A program made the translations under genes and the position numbers. From NCBI GenBank assembly GCA_963922205.1, contig CAWUHX010000074.1, forward strand, positions 1,116,001 through 1,180,000: a DNA stretch of 64,000 nt, in the 5' to 3' direction. The DNA comes from Romanomermis culicivorax (Eukaryota; Nematoda; Enoplea; Mermithida; Mermithidae). Below the pieces are notes generated by a model. The model worked only from the letters and a program-made list of their open reading frames with translations, did not search any database and had not been told where the DNA came from. Below are positions 49,826-61,560 of this stretch, piece by piece (position 1 is the first letter of the stretch; every line of letters starts with the position of its first letter).

Positions 49826-52800
49826 ATGGAAGAAAACCGCACGCGTCGCTCTACAGCGCTCGGTTACGAAAAAGGTTTCTATAAGAAACTAGCGAATCCC
49901 GATAATCTAGAAATCGAAAAAATCGATTGCGAAAACGCGAATCTACCGCTTCTCTACGAAGCAGATAAGCGTAATTTCGATCTACCAGAAACGTCCGCTC
50001 CGCTAAAAACGCGAAAAACCTCGCGATCTCTATCTCCGAAAATCGTCGAAAATCGAAAATTCAACTTTCTAAAACCGAAACCGAAGGATACCGATCCTCG
50101 AAAAATCTTCGATAATGACGCGTACATCGACGTAATGCAAAAATGCGATGCAGAAATGATAAATTTTCATGGCGACGCTACTAACGCGTTAAGCGAAATG
50201 GTCACAATAGGGACTCAGCATCGAAAAATTCTCGAAGACTACAAAGCCGAAATGGAAGCGATGCGAGCTCAGAAAGAAGAGCTATTGAAACCGAACATTC
50301 CTGAAATCGAAAATATCGCGAGACCTACGAGCTCTTACGCTCAGTCTCTAAAATCGACTAAACCGAAAAACGTCACTAGCAATCGAAAAAGTCAACTTAG
50401 TTTTCGTAGTATAATCGATGATGATGATGATCTAATCATCCCGACTCAAACGTTTGACCGCTCTAATGCGCTAAACGCGCTAAACTCTCAGATAAATTTT
50501 CCGTCTATCCCACCAACTCAGGTGCATAGATCTTTCGCCGATGACGACACGAGAATTAAAACTATCTGTAAAAAGATAGCGCCGCAAAAACTAGATAATT
50601 CGACCCGAAATCAACAAGTGTTGAAATTCTTCATTGCGCTCGAAAACGAGTTCGGCCTTGATGCGTCTGAATATGTGAAACTTCACACGTTGCGTCGCTT
50701 GACTTGCGATGGTGCCCTGAACACCATACGAGATGTCCGATCCTATGATGAAGGGAAACAGATTTTGATGTGTATGAATGCACCGAATTGCGACCAAGAT
50801 ACGCTCCAATGCGAGCTCCAGTCTATCGCTCCGTTTGAAACCGAAGATCCGTCAGCTTTCTTAAATCGAATCAGTACCTACGTACATCTACTGTACTATG
50901 ACAGAAGCGCTCAGTATCGCCATAGAAAAGTTATCACAACTTTTCTTTGGAAAATGCCGCAAATTTACAGAGTCTCGATTGATGCGAGTACTCTAGAAAC
51001 GATCACTGACTTAGCTATAGCCGTCGCGAAAGTTCAGAAAATCCAAAGAGCGAACAAACAGTCAATTGTCAGAGTAGAACAACCTATACTGGTTAACACA
51101 CTCGAAAATCGGTTGGAAGAGCAACCAGCTCAATCGCGTTTCAGAAATGATTCGAAACCTCGTTTCAGAGATAACTCTCAATCCCGAAACAGAGACGACT
51201 CTAGACAGCGAAATAGCGTGAGATTTCAAGAAAATTCGACTCTAACGAAAACGAAAGAATTGGAAGAAAGCATAAAACGAGTCCTAGAAAAGTTCGGAAT
51301 CCGAGAAAATTCGCAAAACGCAAACAATTTCGAAAATCGAAGATCGCGATTCGATCGCGGAACGAGTCCGAACTTTCGGAATAGAGAAAACATTCCTATA
51401 CGGGATTTCTCTCAGAATCGAAACTTCCAACGAAATCAGTCACGTGAACGACCCGTAAAATATTGCACCTATCATGGTCAATGTAAACACGACAGCTCCG
51501 AATGCTATCAATTGAAACCACAGGCTTCTCAGCCTCGGCAACAGCAACCGAATCATCAATGGCAAAATAACCATAATTGGCGTCCTCGTTTTCAACAAAA
51601 TACGCGTAACTACACGCTCAATCAGAATCAAAATTTTGACCGAAATAACCGATTCTTCAATCGTGATAATCGAAACTACCAGAGAGATGTTGCAAACATT
51701 TCTCTCTGCGATTCCGAATCCCGACAAGAAAAGATAATCGAAAAGCATTATTACTATCCGATGAACAACTCACAGTCTATACAGACTCAGCTAACTTCTC
51801 CGAAATCTTCGCAACAAGTTTTGCCATCAAAAACCAAAACGGTGTCCAACTCACCTACAACTTTCGTTCCGATGAAACCGACGACTAGTACAGCTAATAT
51901 GCTTGAACCGACAGAAGCTTCTAAAGCTACAAACTTTTTCGTCGCTCCGGGAATCACTGATTTCACAATCGAAAAACCTACTGAACCGTGGATTGCGAGA
52001 TCTAGTGTGTGTCGAATCGAAGAATGTTCGCAAAAAGATATCAAACTTCTGAGCTTATACGCTCCTACTCGTGCTTTTCATATCGATGCCGAAATCGGAA
52101 AAACCAAAACGAAAGCGTTAATCGATACCGGTGCTCAGTGTTCAGTCATTTCCTCATGTCTAGCTCAACGCTCTATGGGGATTGACTATGATACTTTGGA
52201 AACATCCGCGCAGATAAAAGTAGCGGACGGTGCTATCGTCGATGCCAGAGGTCCGATAATCTTCAAAATCAGTTCATCTTTCGGAACGCATCTAGTACGA
52301 TGCTGGATACTACCTACTACAGGAGAGCAATGCCTCCTAGGAACCGATTTCCTAGTGCATCCGAGCGTTCGAGCCATAATAAACTTTCGCGAAAATTTCA
52401 TCAGAATTGGAGACGTTCAACAAGAACTAAATCTAGTTTTGAAACCAATCGAAAAAGCGCCCTACGATGAAGTATTTTCAAATACTTCTACGGGACAAAG
52501 TCAAACACAAATGGTGAAAATCGACAGATCGCTACCGATTTTGAATATCTCGTCATGCTACGTAGAACCGAATTGTCAGACTTGGGTAAACGGAAAAGTC
52601 TTTCCTTTCACAAACGAAAGCTTCAAAAGCGTCATAGTTCAGCCCGTGAACTTCGGAAAAGAAAACTGCGAATATCTGATCGAACTTGCGATAATCAACA
52701 TAACTGAGGGCAAATGTCCACTATTATTCGTCAATAATAGTGCGAACGGTATCCACCTGCAACCTAACCAGCTCATCGCTGAGGTTAAATTCAAACTCGA

Positions 52801-55800
52801 AGAATCGAAAATGACCGTCGCGTCACTAAGCGATCATGAAGAAGACTATGAGCCAGCGACGTTGGTTAAAGATCAGTCAACTATGTCGGAAGAAGAAAAA
52901 CTTCAACTCGCTCTCGAAAAAATGACCGAAAAATCGAATATCGACGTTGAAGATAGAAAAATCGCTATCAAAGTCTTCAAGCAGTATCGTGATGTTTTCA
53001 GTCTCCCTGGAGATCAGCCTACTCTCACTCACGAGTTAACGGTCTCTATAGACACCGGTGATGCAAAACCAGTCGGGAAACACTACTATCGTGCGCCGAT
53101 TGAGCAAAGACCAATGGTTCGTCAGAAAATCCAAGAAATGCTAGAAAAAGGTCTCATAGAACCTTCGCAATCACCGTGGGCAGCACCTATGTTTCTGGTA
53201 ACCAAAAAAGATGGAAGTTGGCGACCCGTAGTCGATTATAGAGGTATAAATGAAGTAACTCCTAGCGATAAGTTTCCGATCCCGAGAATCGATGACTATC
53301 TAGATGCTTTAGGCAATGCAAGATTTTTCTCAACTCTAGACTTGAAAGCAGGGTACTGGCAAATCCCTTTAGACATCGCTTCACGCGATAAAACTACTTT
53401 CGTCAGTCAAGAAGGCTTATTTCGATTCAAAGTTCTACCTTTTGGTTTGAAAAACGCTCCCGCTGAATTTCAAAGATTAATGGAACGGATCCTGCATCCA
53501 TACATCTGGAAAATCTGTTTGGTCTATATTGACGATATCATAGTCTTTTCGCAAACGTATAACGATCATCTAGCACATATCCAACTGATCTTTGATGCTC
53601 TCCGTGACGCGAATCTAACGCTAAGACCTGATAAATGCGATTTCGTACCGAAACAAGTAAAATTTCTTGGTCACTTGCTAAGCGAAAATGGAATCTCGCC
53701 TGATCCCGAAAAGGTCTCCGCGATCGTAAACTATGAAATGCCAACAACAGTCAAAGATCTTCAAAGTTTTTTGGGCCTAGTCCAATGGTGTAGACGATTC
53801 ATACCGAATCTTGCCACTCTCTCGCGACCTCTCTATCAACTTCTACGAAAAAACGCGAAATATGAGATATGCGAAGAACATCGTACAGCATTTAACGAGA
53901 TTAAAACATCTCTAACCTCAACTCCTTTTTTGCGATATCCTGTCTATAACGACGAAAAATCGAAATTCATCATTCAAACTGATGCTAGCACAACTGCTAT
54001 CGGTGCGATTTTGTATCAAGAAAATGAAAATGATCAATGGGTCATCGCTTACAACAGTAGAGTTCTGTCTGACGTAGAAACCCGCTACAGTACGACTGAG
54101 CGCGAATGTCTAGCAATCGTAGAAGCTTTCCGTTGGTACAGATACTATGTCTATGGTCAAAAAGTAACGGTCAGAACTGATCATAAACCTTTGCAATGGA
54201 TTAAAGAAGAAAAACATCGAAATTCGCGACTTCAGAACTTCGCAATAAAACTACAAGATTACGACTATCGTGTTGAATATGTAAAAGGTAAAGAAAATGC
54301 TTGCGCTGATTTTCTATCACGAAATGAGCCTCGCGCTAAAGTAAAGCCAAAGACTAGCGAAGAAGTAACAAATGAAATATTCAGACCAACATTTCGCGAA
54401 GGGAAAAAGACTGTTGTAGCGGCCATAACAAGGTCAATGACGCAGAAAGAAGAAAGAAATAAAGTGCCGAAGTTCGAAGAAGATTTCCAACAGCCTGAGA
54501 AACGGCTAGTAACCATAGAATCACCGGAAGAAATCAGAGAAGCTCAAAGAAAAGACCCGTACATCGCGAAGTTGATAAAAGTTCTGGAACAAAACCAAAT
54601 CTCTACGATTTCATCTGCTTTTCATACCGAAAACGAGATAGTGTACCGAACATCAAAACAAGCTAACACAGCTTCCGCGATAGTAGTTCCAACTACTTTG
54701 ATAGAAAGTGTTCTGTATCAATTCCATGGAGCAAAGATTTTGAGCCATCAAGGTCATAGACGCACCACAGCAATGATTCGTCAGCATTTCTGGTGGCCGA
54801 AAATGGAAGAATCGATAATAAAGTGGATCAAAACATGCAAAACATGTCAACAAACAACTTCTCAGTTGCCTAAACCTCCTCCTTTGATGCCGATACAACC
54901 AAAATATCCATTTGAAATCGTCGCGACCGACATAGTAAACATATCCCCTCTGGGTGAGAAAAGATCATACGTCATCGTATTTCAAGACTACTTCACTAAG
55001 TGGGTAAGCGCTCATTTGATTCCGGATCAAAAAGCAGCCACTATAGTCGAAAGTTTCGTAAACAACGTAGTATTGGTTCATGGCAGCCCGAAACATCTTC
55101 TATCAGATCAGGGTTCAGGATTCACTTCAAACTTGATGAAAGACATCGCGAAACTTCTAAAAGTCCAGAAAATCAATACTACTGCGTATCACCCGCAATG
55201 TAATGGAATGGTAGAAAGATTCAATCAAACGCTGATTTCGCAACTCAAGAAATTCACCGCTGAAGACCCCGATAATTGGGAACGATATCTACCTTTCGCG
55301 ACTTTCGCCTATAACGCTGTTCCTCACACAGCTACTCACTTCTCTCCGTTTCGACTTTTGCGAGGGTATGAACCCAGAATCACTATAGATTTCAACTGCG
55401 CTAAAAGTCTAACGCTACCGCTAAACTACGATGCGTATCAGTACATCTTCACGCGAGCGCAACTAACGCTATATAACGAAGTTTCCGAAAACTTAAAAAA
55501 CGCGTCCGAATCGCATAAACGATACTTCGATAAGAAAGTGAAAGACCAAAAATACGATCTAAACGATCTCATACTGTTGCTTAACAATAAAAAAGCAACT
55601 AAAATCGATAAAGACTATATCGGACCCTTCGTAGTGGTCGAAAACTCCGAAATTTTGAAAAACGTCATAACTATCGATAGTTTAGATTGTCCCGGACAAT
55701 CTCAGAAAGTCTCACTTTCTCGCGTAAAGCCATACATGCCTCGCACGGCATTGGCAATCTTAGAAACGGAAGACAACGGTCCTCCAAAAATTTGTAAACA

Positions 55801-55804
55801 TTAA
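49826..55804 (+). CDS. Gag-Pol polyprotein, 1,992 codons, intact
   Basis: One open frame encodes capsid and enzymes with no stop or frameshift between them. The first ~600 residues are Gag-like: charged, Asn/Arg-rich around 430-600, with a Cys/His knuckle near 546 ([19 protein letters not shown]). Protease has LIDTGAQCS (Asp767). Reverse transcriptase has [29 protein letters not shown] and YIDD at 1234-1237. RNase H starts at TDAS (Asp1386) with the TERECLAIV motif. Integrase has an HHCC finger (His1634 to Cys1671/Cys1674) and a DDE triad at Asp1702, Asp1761 and Glu1797, with the canonical 35-residue spacing. Enzymes follow the Ty3/Gypsy order. All catalytic residues I checked are present, so it may be active. 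Gag and Pol share one frame, so the ratio cannot be set by frameshifting. Confidence 0.97.
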   Translation: MEENRTRRSTALGYEKGFYKKLANPDNLEIEKIDCENANLPLLYEADKRNFDLPETSAPLKTRKTSRSLSPKIVENRKFNFLKPKPKDTDPRKIFDNDAYIDVMQKCDAEMINFHGDATNALSEMVTIGTQHRKILEDYKAEMEAMRAQKEELLKPNIPEIENIARPTSSYAQSLKSTKPKNVTSNRKSQLSFRSIIDDDDDLIIPTQTFDRSNALNALNSQINFPSIPPTQVHRSFADDDTRIKTICKKIAPQKLDNSTRNQQVLKFFIALENEFGLDASEYVKLHTLRRLTCDGALNTIRDVRSYDEGKQILMCMNAPNCDQDTLQCELQSIAPFETEDPSAFLNRISTYVHLLYYDRSAQYRHRKVITTFLWKMPQIYRVSIDASTLETITDLAIAVAKVQKIQRANKQSIVRVEQPILVNTLENRLEEQPAQSRFRNDSKPRFRDNSQSRNRDDSRQRNSVRFQENSTLTKTKELEESIKRVLEKFGIRENSQNANNFENRRSRFDRGTSPNFRNRENIPIRDFSQNRNFQRNQSRERPVKYCTYHGQCKHDSSECYQLKPQASQPRQQQPNHQWQNNHNWRPRFQQNTRNYTLNQNQNFDRNNRFFNRDNRNYQRDVANISLCDSESRQEKIIEKHYYYPMNNSQSIQTQLTSPKSSQQVLPSKTKTVSNSPTTFVPMKPTTSTANMLEPTEASKATNFFVAPGITDFTIEKPTEPWIARSSVCRIEECSQKDIKLLSLYAPTRAFHIDAEIGKTKTKALIDTGAQCSVISSCLAQRSMGIDYDTLETSAQIKVADGAIVDARGPIIFKISSSFGTHLVRCWILPTTGEQCLLGTDFLVHPSVRAIINFRENFIRIGDVQQELNLVLKPIEKAPYDEVFSNTSTGQSQTQMVKIDRSLPILNISSCYVEPNCQTWVNGKVFPFTNESFKSVIVQPVNFGKENCEYLIELAIINITEGKCPLLFVNNSANGIHLQPNQLIAEVKFKLEESKMTVASLSDHEEDYEPATLVKDQSTMSEEEKLQLALEKMTEKSNIDVEDRKIAIKVFKQYRDVFSLPGDQPTLTHELTVSIDTGDAKPVGKHYYRAPIEQRPMVRQKIQEMLEKGLIEPSQSPWAAPMFLVTKKDGSWRPVVDYRGINEVTPSDKFPIPRIDDYLDALGNARFFSTLDLKAGYWQIPLDIASRDKTTFVSQEGLFRFKVLPFGLKNAPAEFQRLMERILHPYIWKICLVYIDDIIVFSQTYNDHLAHIQLIFDALRDANLTLRPDKCDFVPKQVKFLGHLLSENGISPDPEKVSAIVNYEMPTTVKDLQSFLGLVQWCRRFIPNLATLSRPLYQLLRKNAKYEICEEHRTAFNEIKTSLTSTPFLRYPVYNDEKSKFIIQTDASTTAIGAILYQENENDQWVIAYNSRVLSDVETRYSTTERECLAIVEAFRWYRYYVYGQKVTVRTDHKPLQWIKEEKHRNSRLQNFAIKLQDYDYRVEYVKGKENACADFLSRNEPRAKVKPKTSEEVTNEIFRPTFREGKKTVVAAITRSMTQKEERNKVPKFEEDFQQPEKRLVTIESPEEIREAQRKDPYIAKLIKVLEQNQISTISSAFHTENEIVYRTSKQANTASAIVVPTTLIESVLYQFHGAKILSHQGHRRTTAMIRQHFWWPKMEESIIKWIKTCKTCQQTTSQLPKPPPLMPIQPKYPFEIVATDIVNISPLGEKRSYVIVFQDYFTKWVSAHLIPDQKAATIVESFVNNVVLVHGSPKHLLSDQGSGFTSNLMKDIAKLLKVQKINTTAYHPQCNGMVERFNQTLISQLKKFTAEDPDNWERYLPFATFAYNAVPHTATHFSPFRLLRGYEPRITIDFNCAKSLTLPLNYDAYQYIFTRAQLTLYNEVSENLKNASESHKRYFDKKVKDQKYDLNDLILLLNNKKATKIDKDYIGPFVVVENSEILKNVITIDSLDCPGQSQKVSLSRVKPYMPRTALAILETEDNGPPKICKH

Positions 55805-56294
55805 AATTAATATTTTTGATATATTTCAACTAACAATAATTTTTAATTTTGATAAATAAAGTCTAACTATTTAATAATTTTGAGCAAAGCGATGAGTACA
55901 AATTTTCGAATATTTAAAAACGCGCAAAACGCGCTCATACAGATTCTATGTGTAATGAATGAAAGGAATGTGTGTGATATTATTATGTGATTTTGTACTT
56001 ATTCACGTCCATTTCGAATAAATTGACCTTCCATAAGTAGTTGCGCAGAAGAAAGATTGAATAGAAAGCGCGCGCTGTAGGAAAATCTTCCTCTGGTCCC
56101 ACCCAATCTGAACTTTACACTTTTCGCCATGTGCATGAAAATTTAAATTCGTGGTTTAACAACTTTCCACTTTACACCTTCATCTTTTAGCAAGATAGTT
56201 TGGCTTAAATTTTTCATTTCGTTAAATTGAAACGATAGAGAACGGTCGCATCGAATTTGAAATTCTTCAAGATTAAAGTTGAAAGATAAAAGCG
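55805..56294 (+). other. Non-coding link between pol and the accessory genes
   Basis: About 490 bp with no gene. It contains AAATAAAGTC near 55854, a possible internal poly(A) signal, and may hold a promoter or splice acceptor for the downstream genes. I see no other feature. Confidence 0.45.
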
Positions 56295-59200
56295 ATGGCG
56301 AGTGAATCGGAGGCGACGACGTCGCAAGAATCGGCGATATCAACGTCGCTAATAAATCCGCCGCCGATATTTCGAAAAGCTTTTAACAATCAAGACCGAT
56401 ACGTGGCGTATCAGAAAAAGCAATACCGTCAAGACGACAGATTTTTCTTTGCTGATGGTAAGTTCTGCACTGCCATATAGACTAAAGTCTCTAAAAAGAA
56501 ACTCCGGGTTTCACTTCCCCTGGGAAGAATAAAGTATCGATCCATCGATAAGAAAATGGGAGTCGCGGTAACTTCGCTAGAAGATTTGCACGCCGCGATT
56601 CGAATGAGTGACGTTTCCATGCGAAACTAAATCTCACAGAAATTAATCGAAATTTTATGATATTTTTTAGAATACAATATCAAAAGAATGATCCGAATCA
56701 CGGAATTCGAACGTTGGTTCGAGACGGTATATGCGAGACCGCTCAACGTGCTACCCGACCCTCAATACGTTGAGAGCGGACAATTGAAAGGCGCCCTATC
56801 GGCATACGCAAAACCGAACTTCCGCGGCCATGTGCTAGTCGGATTCGACGTCGAAAAGATCTCGACTACTCAACTATACATACACAAGAAAACGAAGATG
56901 AATATAGTGAACCAGAACCCGACCCACGTCGCTCCGTTCGTCCAGCTGGGTTTTCCCACTGGATACACTATAATGTTCGACGCCTTAGCGGCGACACCCG
57001 AGGACTGGACGGCTTTCTACGAGTTCGTGTCGGCCCCTAAAACGATCGTAATCGGATTCGATCAAGCCGACGATTGGAAATGTCTCAAAGACATGCGCGG
57101 ACGAGAGTTTTACTCATCCGACGCTCGAAAAACGCACTCTAACGTGCTCGCGCCTAGTATACTGGTCGACGTCCAGATTATACTAGAAAATATCGAACGC
57201 TCACCCGAAAAGTGGGAAAGAGCTCGTCTGATCGGTTTGTGCCCCGAAAATAAAAAATTGAAAGGAATCGTCACCGACGCGTTCGCGCTAGACGTAGAAC
57301 GCTACACGTTGTATTTTCCGCAAGCGAACGATCGCATCGCCCAAGCAGGCAAACCCGACGATCAAGTTTTGACGTATTCGATTCTAGATGCGTACTATCC
57401 GATACTAATGTTTTTGGCGTACGGGCGCTACGGCTTCGTAGACAGCGTCTACGACAGCATTCAAATCTTCCCGCATGATTTCTTGCCGCCCGAATACATA
57501 CACATCGCTGCGCAAAACTTGTATGATAACACTAACATCGATCGCGAAGGCGATGAAAAGGGCGCTTTCGGTGTCGTAGATCCGACGCTCTCGAAGAGTA
57601 TGCTGCATGCGATCATGCGCGACGAAATCTTGGCGTTAAATCGAATCGTATACTACGACTATAACGTTCCGAACATGCGATACTGTACGTATAATCACGT
57701 AAACGTGGAGCACTCCACTAAACCGCTCGGATTGAAAATGCATCCGACAAAACTACCGACGATAAAAGGTAGCAAAAACAACACGTCTTCGTTGACCGAC
57801 GACGGAAAGATTGAACCGTATGACGACGCCGCTGAATGCGCGAGAGTAATTGAGCGAGCTTTACGCTCCAATGACGTAGTTAGCATCCATCACGAAGTCG
57901 GCGCACCTATGTCTTTGCTATTTCTTTCCGAAATAGACCAAAACATGGTGACAAGTGATGACGCGAAACAAATAAACTTCGAATTAATCGTAAACGATCC
58001 GTTCACCACCTACGGTCCTCCAGAAACGTGGCCTATCTACGAAATAAAATGCGACCATCAGATCGCCGAAAAGCCGGCTCTAACGCCGCTCTACTCAGTT
58101 CCGAACCATCATCAATGGATGAATGCTGTTCGCGGAACTATGCCGCTAGTCGCTCACGTCTGCTCCCCACACTCCGAAATGGAATTGCGAGCAATCCTCA
58201 AAAATGAGATCTCGAAACTGTTATCGAAAAGTGACAGTATCGACATAGATCTTATTTGCGAGCAAAATTGGGTGAAACGAGACGGCACGTTCGAATTCGA
58301 ACTAATGGAATGGACTAGTCGCTTGCCCTACAACGAAAAGAATCGCAGCGACAGTAAACGACCGATATATGTGAATCGATATTTTATGCGACAGATCATA
58401 TTCAAAAACGACTGTTTTCCAGTCTCTAACGAAACAGATCTCGTAACAAAAAAGAAGTATAGGGAAAACCCCTATTACTACTTTTCTTACAATTCGCCGA
58501 TTTTAATGTCGAGAAAATGCGAGCAACTCATTTGCTTTCCGCCGAGTCACACTCTAACAATGAGTTCGAACTTGCCCGTAATACCGACCGCCATATTGTC
58601 GGGAGAAAGTCCCACAAAAACGCCTACACAGGCTCCTACACAATCCACCGCGGATACCGAATTCGATGCGGAAACGGCGATGGCCGTCGATTCGTTGCTC
58701 AAACAAACCGCCGAAGAATCGTTCGCGGTAAAAACAGAACTACCATCCGAATCCGACGTCATACAACTCGAAAGCGAAGAAGAAGACGTATCCACAGCTG
58801 ATACTACTGCACCTGTAACGACGACTAAAACAACGTCCTCGTTCACTCCGCTATCCAAAAACTTGTCGAGCAGTACATTCGAATTGGAATCGGAAGAAAT
58901 AAAGAAACGAAACATACAAGAGGTAGCCGCGTTGGTAAAAACCTCATCGATGTACGATGTTTCGCGTATGGAAGAGGAAGAAGAAGACGAAACGAAAATG
59001 GTACCTCCAAAAATCATACCTACGCGATATCGGATACCGAAGAAAAACGAGGAAGACACCTCTACCCCGATAAGTACCGAAACCGCCACTCCAGTTTTGG
59101 AGGTGAAAGACGACCGATTGTGCGATGAACACAGCGTACCCATTCGCAATGTCAGAGCGTATCAGTTTTCATTGTTTCGCAGACGAAATGCCATCGATAA

Positions 59201-59543
59201 ACAGCTGCGCACAATACAGGATTATCTGGACACACACCCAGAAGATCCTAATTACGTGCCTCCATCCAAAAAACGCCGCGAATCACGAGAAGATACTCGT
59301 AGTAGAGAACGAAAACAAACCGAATCACAATCACGAGAACGACCCTCGCGGTCTACTGCTCGCAAAGAAAGCGACGATTATGACAGTCGAAAATATCGGC
59401 ATGGTGAATACGCGTCGAACGAGCGTCCTAGAAAATTTCACCGAGATCGCGATTATAGACGAGAACATCCTAGCGAATCAAAAGATCGACAAAAAAGAAT
59501 TGAATGGGCTAGCGCCTTGAAACGCGATCAATTGAAAAAATAA
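56295..59543 (+). CDS. Accessory gene with RNase D-like DEDDy 3'-5' exonuclease domain, one intron
   Basis: The main frame opens at 56688 (951 codons). An upstream exon 56295-56457 joins it in frame: donor GATG/GTAAGT, acceptor TATTTTTTAG at 56670, intron 213 nt, together 1,011 codons. In 56688-based numbering, residues 48-240 match RNase D/WRN-type exonucleases: motif I VLVGFDVE (Asp54, Glu56), motif [14 protein letters not shown] (Asp129), motif [13 protein letters not shown] (Tyr230, Asp234). All five DEDDy residues are present. The middle (about 250-640) is unrecognised. The tail is acidic and Ser/Thr-rich (about 640-830), then Arg/Ser-rich with [12 protein letters not shown], a likely nuclear signal and RNA-binding tail. 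No signal peptide or membrane span is seen, so it is not an envelope. Domain call by motif; no alignment was run. Confidence 0.8.
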
Positions 59544-59585
59544 CAGTTAGAGAGCCAACAGCCTCTGACGGCTGGCTCCAAACCA

Positions 59586-60554
59586 ATGATCGACGAACCA
59601 ACAACGTCGCAGCAAGCAGAAGCGGCTAGCGAACAACAAAAGTCGCAAAGAACCGTCCGAGAATACAAAGTTGCGCATCGACGACATGGTAGACAGCGTA
59701 CACCGCCGGAAGAACGGTACCCTAGCGTACCTACAGCACCTATTACGGCTCAAATCCAACCGAGAACGACCGATGACGTAATTATCATTAATTACTTCAA
59801 TCGTGCTCATTTGGATTTCGATCCCGTAATTTTACGTCAAGCCACCGCGGCTTCGCAACAAATAGCGCAGGATTTTCCTGACTATTTTCAAGCGCAATAT
59901 TTGCGACGAGATCCACATTGCACAGAAGAACTCACTGCAGTTCTTCTAAGTTGGATGTGCGATTACTATAAGTACTACGGCGCTGAAAACGCAATCGTGA
60001 TAACACAGCTCACGCTGTTCCTCTTCCACGCCAGACAAGCCTACAACTACAAAACTACCGATAATTCGTATTCGATGGCTCTACGCTACATCTTGCAATG
60101 TCTCACCGACACGCGAGCCCCGAACTATCCGGCAACTGAAGAAAGAAAGAGTATCATTCGAGATATACATCGCGAGTATCAAATCGAAATGGACAAGCGA
60201 GCCGAAGAAAAGAAAAAGAAAGACGCCCAAGCCATGGCAAAAGCGGCCGTACCACCAAAGTACCAAATGACACCGGCTCCGATCATCACTATGGCCACGA
60301 CAGTGACAACTCAACCGTCGATGGTTGGAGTGAGAACCTCGCTTGGAGCCGCGCAGCGAGCTTTGGCCCCGCGAGCACCGACCACGAGTCAATCGATACA
60401 GATGCCCCCGCCGGGTATTCTGAAAGCGAGCAAAACCCCGGTCAAAGTTTTGCCTAAAGGTCGCGGATTTCCGCCGAAATGGGTCAAAATGGATAAGTAT
60501 CACGATGCTAACGCATCTCATTTCCTTTCACTAGTTTATTCTTTTTTCCATTAG
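59586..60554 (+). CDS. Second accessory protein of the retrotransposon, 322 codons, unknown function
   Basis: The frame starts 42 nt after the exonuclease gene stops and ends 276 nt before the polypurine tract. No family is recognised. It has a polar N-terminus (Gln/Ala-rich, then RHGRQRTPPEER), a globular-looking middle (about 65-195, with FPDYFQAQYLRRD and LSWMCDYYKYYGAENAIVI), a charged helix (EMDKRAEEKKKKDAQAMAK) and a Pro/Thr/Ala-rich basic tail. There is no signal peptide, membrane span or zinc knuckle. Codon use resembles gag-pol, so it is part of the element. How it would be translated (own mRNA, reinitiation) is unknown. Confidence 0.75.
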   Translation: MIDEPTTSQQAEAASEQQKSQRTVREYKVAHRRHGRQRTPPEERYPSVPTAPITAQIQPRTTDDVIIINYFNRAHLDFDPVILRQATAASQQIAQDFPDYFQAQYLRRDPHCTEELTAVLLSWMCDYYKYYGAENAIVITQLTLFLFHARQAYNYKTTDNSYSMALRYILQCLTDTRAPNYPATEERKSIIRDIHREYQIEMDKRAEEKKKKDAQAMAKAAVPPKYQMTPAPIITMATTVTTQPSMVGVRTSLGAAQRALAPRAPTTSQSIQMPPPGILKASKTPVKVLPKGRGFPPKWVKMDKYHDANASHFLSLVYSFFH

Positions 60555-60817
60555 AATCTTTTCTTTGAAATCTCTAAAAATTTTAAATTTCTCGGTGCTA
60601 AATACTAGTTTTCATTTGCTGATCACTTTGTGCCGTAACATTTTTTGTGATAACATCGTTTAAATTTTCTTTGTTTGTGTAGTATGTGCCGCAGAGTAGA
60701 GAAACGAGAATGACGAATCGTCGAAAGAAACTTGCCCAAAACGAGCTAAACGCTCTCATTCGATCAATACGCAAATTCACCACGATACGTCGAAATCGCT
60801 TGAGGCGATTTAGATCG

Positions 60818-60830
60818 AAAGGGGGAGGAG
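60818..60830 (+). other. Polypurine tract
   Basis: AAAGGGGGAGGAG lies directly before the 3' LTR, the expected primer for plus-strand synthesis. Confidence 0.9.
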
Positions 60831-61421
60831 TGTTGTGGAGCAATTTGACGTATTTGTAAAGCTCGTGTCGTTTGCGAAAAAGATCGGCAAGTTTGAATTG
60901 GAAAGATCGTGACGAGACCACCGAAGAGGTGTGGCTACAATGTGAAGAAATTATGAAAGTGTTTTTTCATTAGTTTGCGTTGTACTGTAGCCAAACGGTT
61001 GTGTTTTGGCGTTTTGTCTGAAAAGTGTGTGGCGGCTTTGTACAGTAGTAAATTGTGTGAAAAGTCTGTTCTAAGTTGAGTCAAACTATTTGAAAAATAG
61101 TTTGAGTGAGTGAAACTCCTAAGCGGTTAAGATAATACGGCGCGGGTTTTCGGCATCCGAAAACCTTTGACGACCTGAGCGAAGATCCCTGGATAAAATT
61201 GACACAGCGCTCTCTACGAGCCTGTCAATCTCCTGCGTTCGGCTATCGTTGCGTTATTTCCGTAAAACACTCCGAGTGTTTCGTCTACAGCGTTCCGCAC
61301 GCTCTTCTACGTTCCGTACGTCTCTTCTAAAACGCGCGATAAATCGTCGAGCTACACAGCTAATTTCTCATCTGCGTTCCGTCGTCTACGCTTCTATCAT
61401 CTTATTTTCTCACGCACGACA
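60831..61421 (+). repeat. 3' LTR
   Basis: 591 bp, same length as the 5' LTR, with five substitutions relative to it. It ends CACGCACGACA and is followed by AGAC, which duplicates the four bases before the 5' LTR. Confidence 0.97.
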
Positions 61422-61560
61422 AGACTAAACAGCGAAGTCCCAAAACAGCGATGCCTCAAAACAGTGATTCTCAATACAGCAAGTCTCAATACAGCGAGGT
61501 GTCAATACAGCGATTCTCAAAACAGCGAAATCTCAGAACAGATTCTCAAAATTGCGAATT
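61422..61560. repeat. ~15-bp minisatellite, split by the retrotransposon
   Basis: About eight units like CAAAACAGCGATTCT or CAATACAGCGAGGTCT follow the 3' LTR. One or two more units precede the 5' LTR (49129-49159), so the insertion occurred within this array. Confidence 0.8.

Larger units (their letters stand above)
49160..61421 (+). mobile_element. Ty3/Gypsy LTR retrotransposon, 12.26 kb, with extra 3' genes
   Basis: A structurally complete element: 5' LTR 49160-49750, primer-binding site, gag-pol (49826-55804), a spliced accessory gene with an RNase D-like exonuclease (56295-59543), a second accessory gene (59586-60554), polypurine tract 60818-60830 and 3' LTR 60831-61421. A 4-bp duplication, AGAC, flanks the whole. 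The two LTRs are both 591 bp and differ at five positions I can see (49238, 49259, 49322, 49374, 49552), about 99.2% identical, so the insertion is recent. Gypsy elements are usually 5-8 kb, and the excess is the ~4.7-kb region between pol and the 3' LTR. The order PR-RT-RNaseH-INT places it in Ty3/Gypsy rather than Copia. No envelope-like protein is visible. Confidence 0.97.

Noticed and set aside
58547-59149. Minus-strand 200-codon Ser/Val-rich frame
   Set aside because: Antisense to the acidic tail of the exonuclease gene; it has no motif or start context.
56688-60554. Accessory ORFs as a retroviral envelope
   Set aside because: Neither has a signal peptide, membrane span, furin-like site or fusion peptide, and the first has an exonuclease domain instead.
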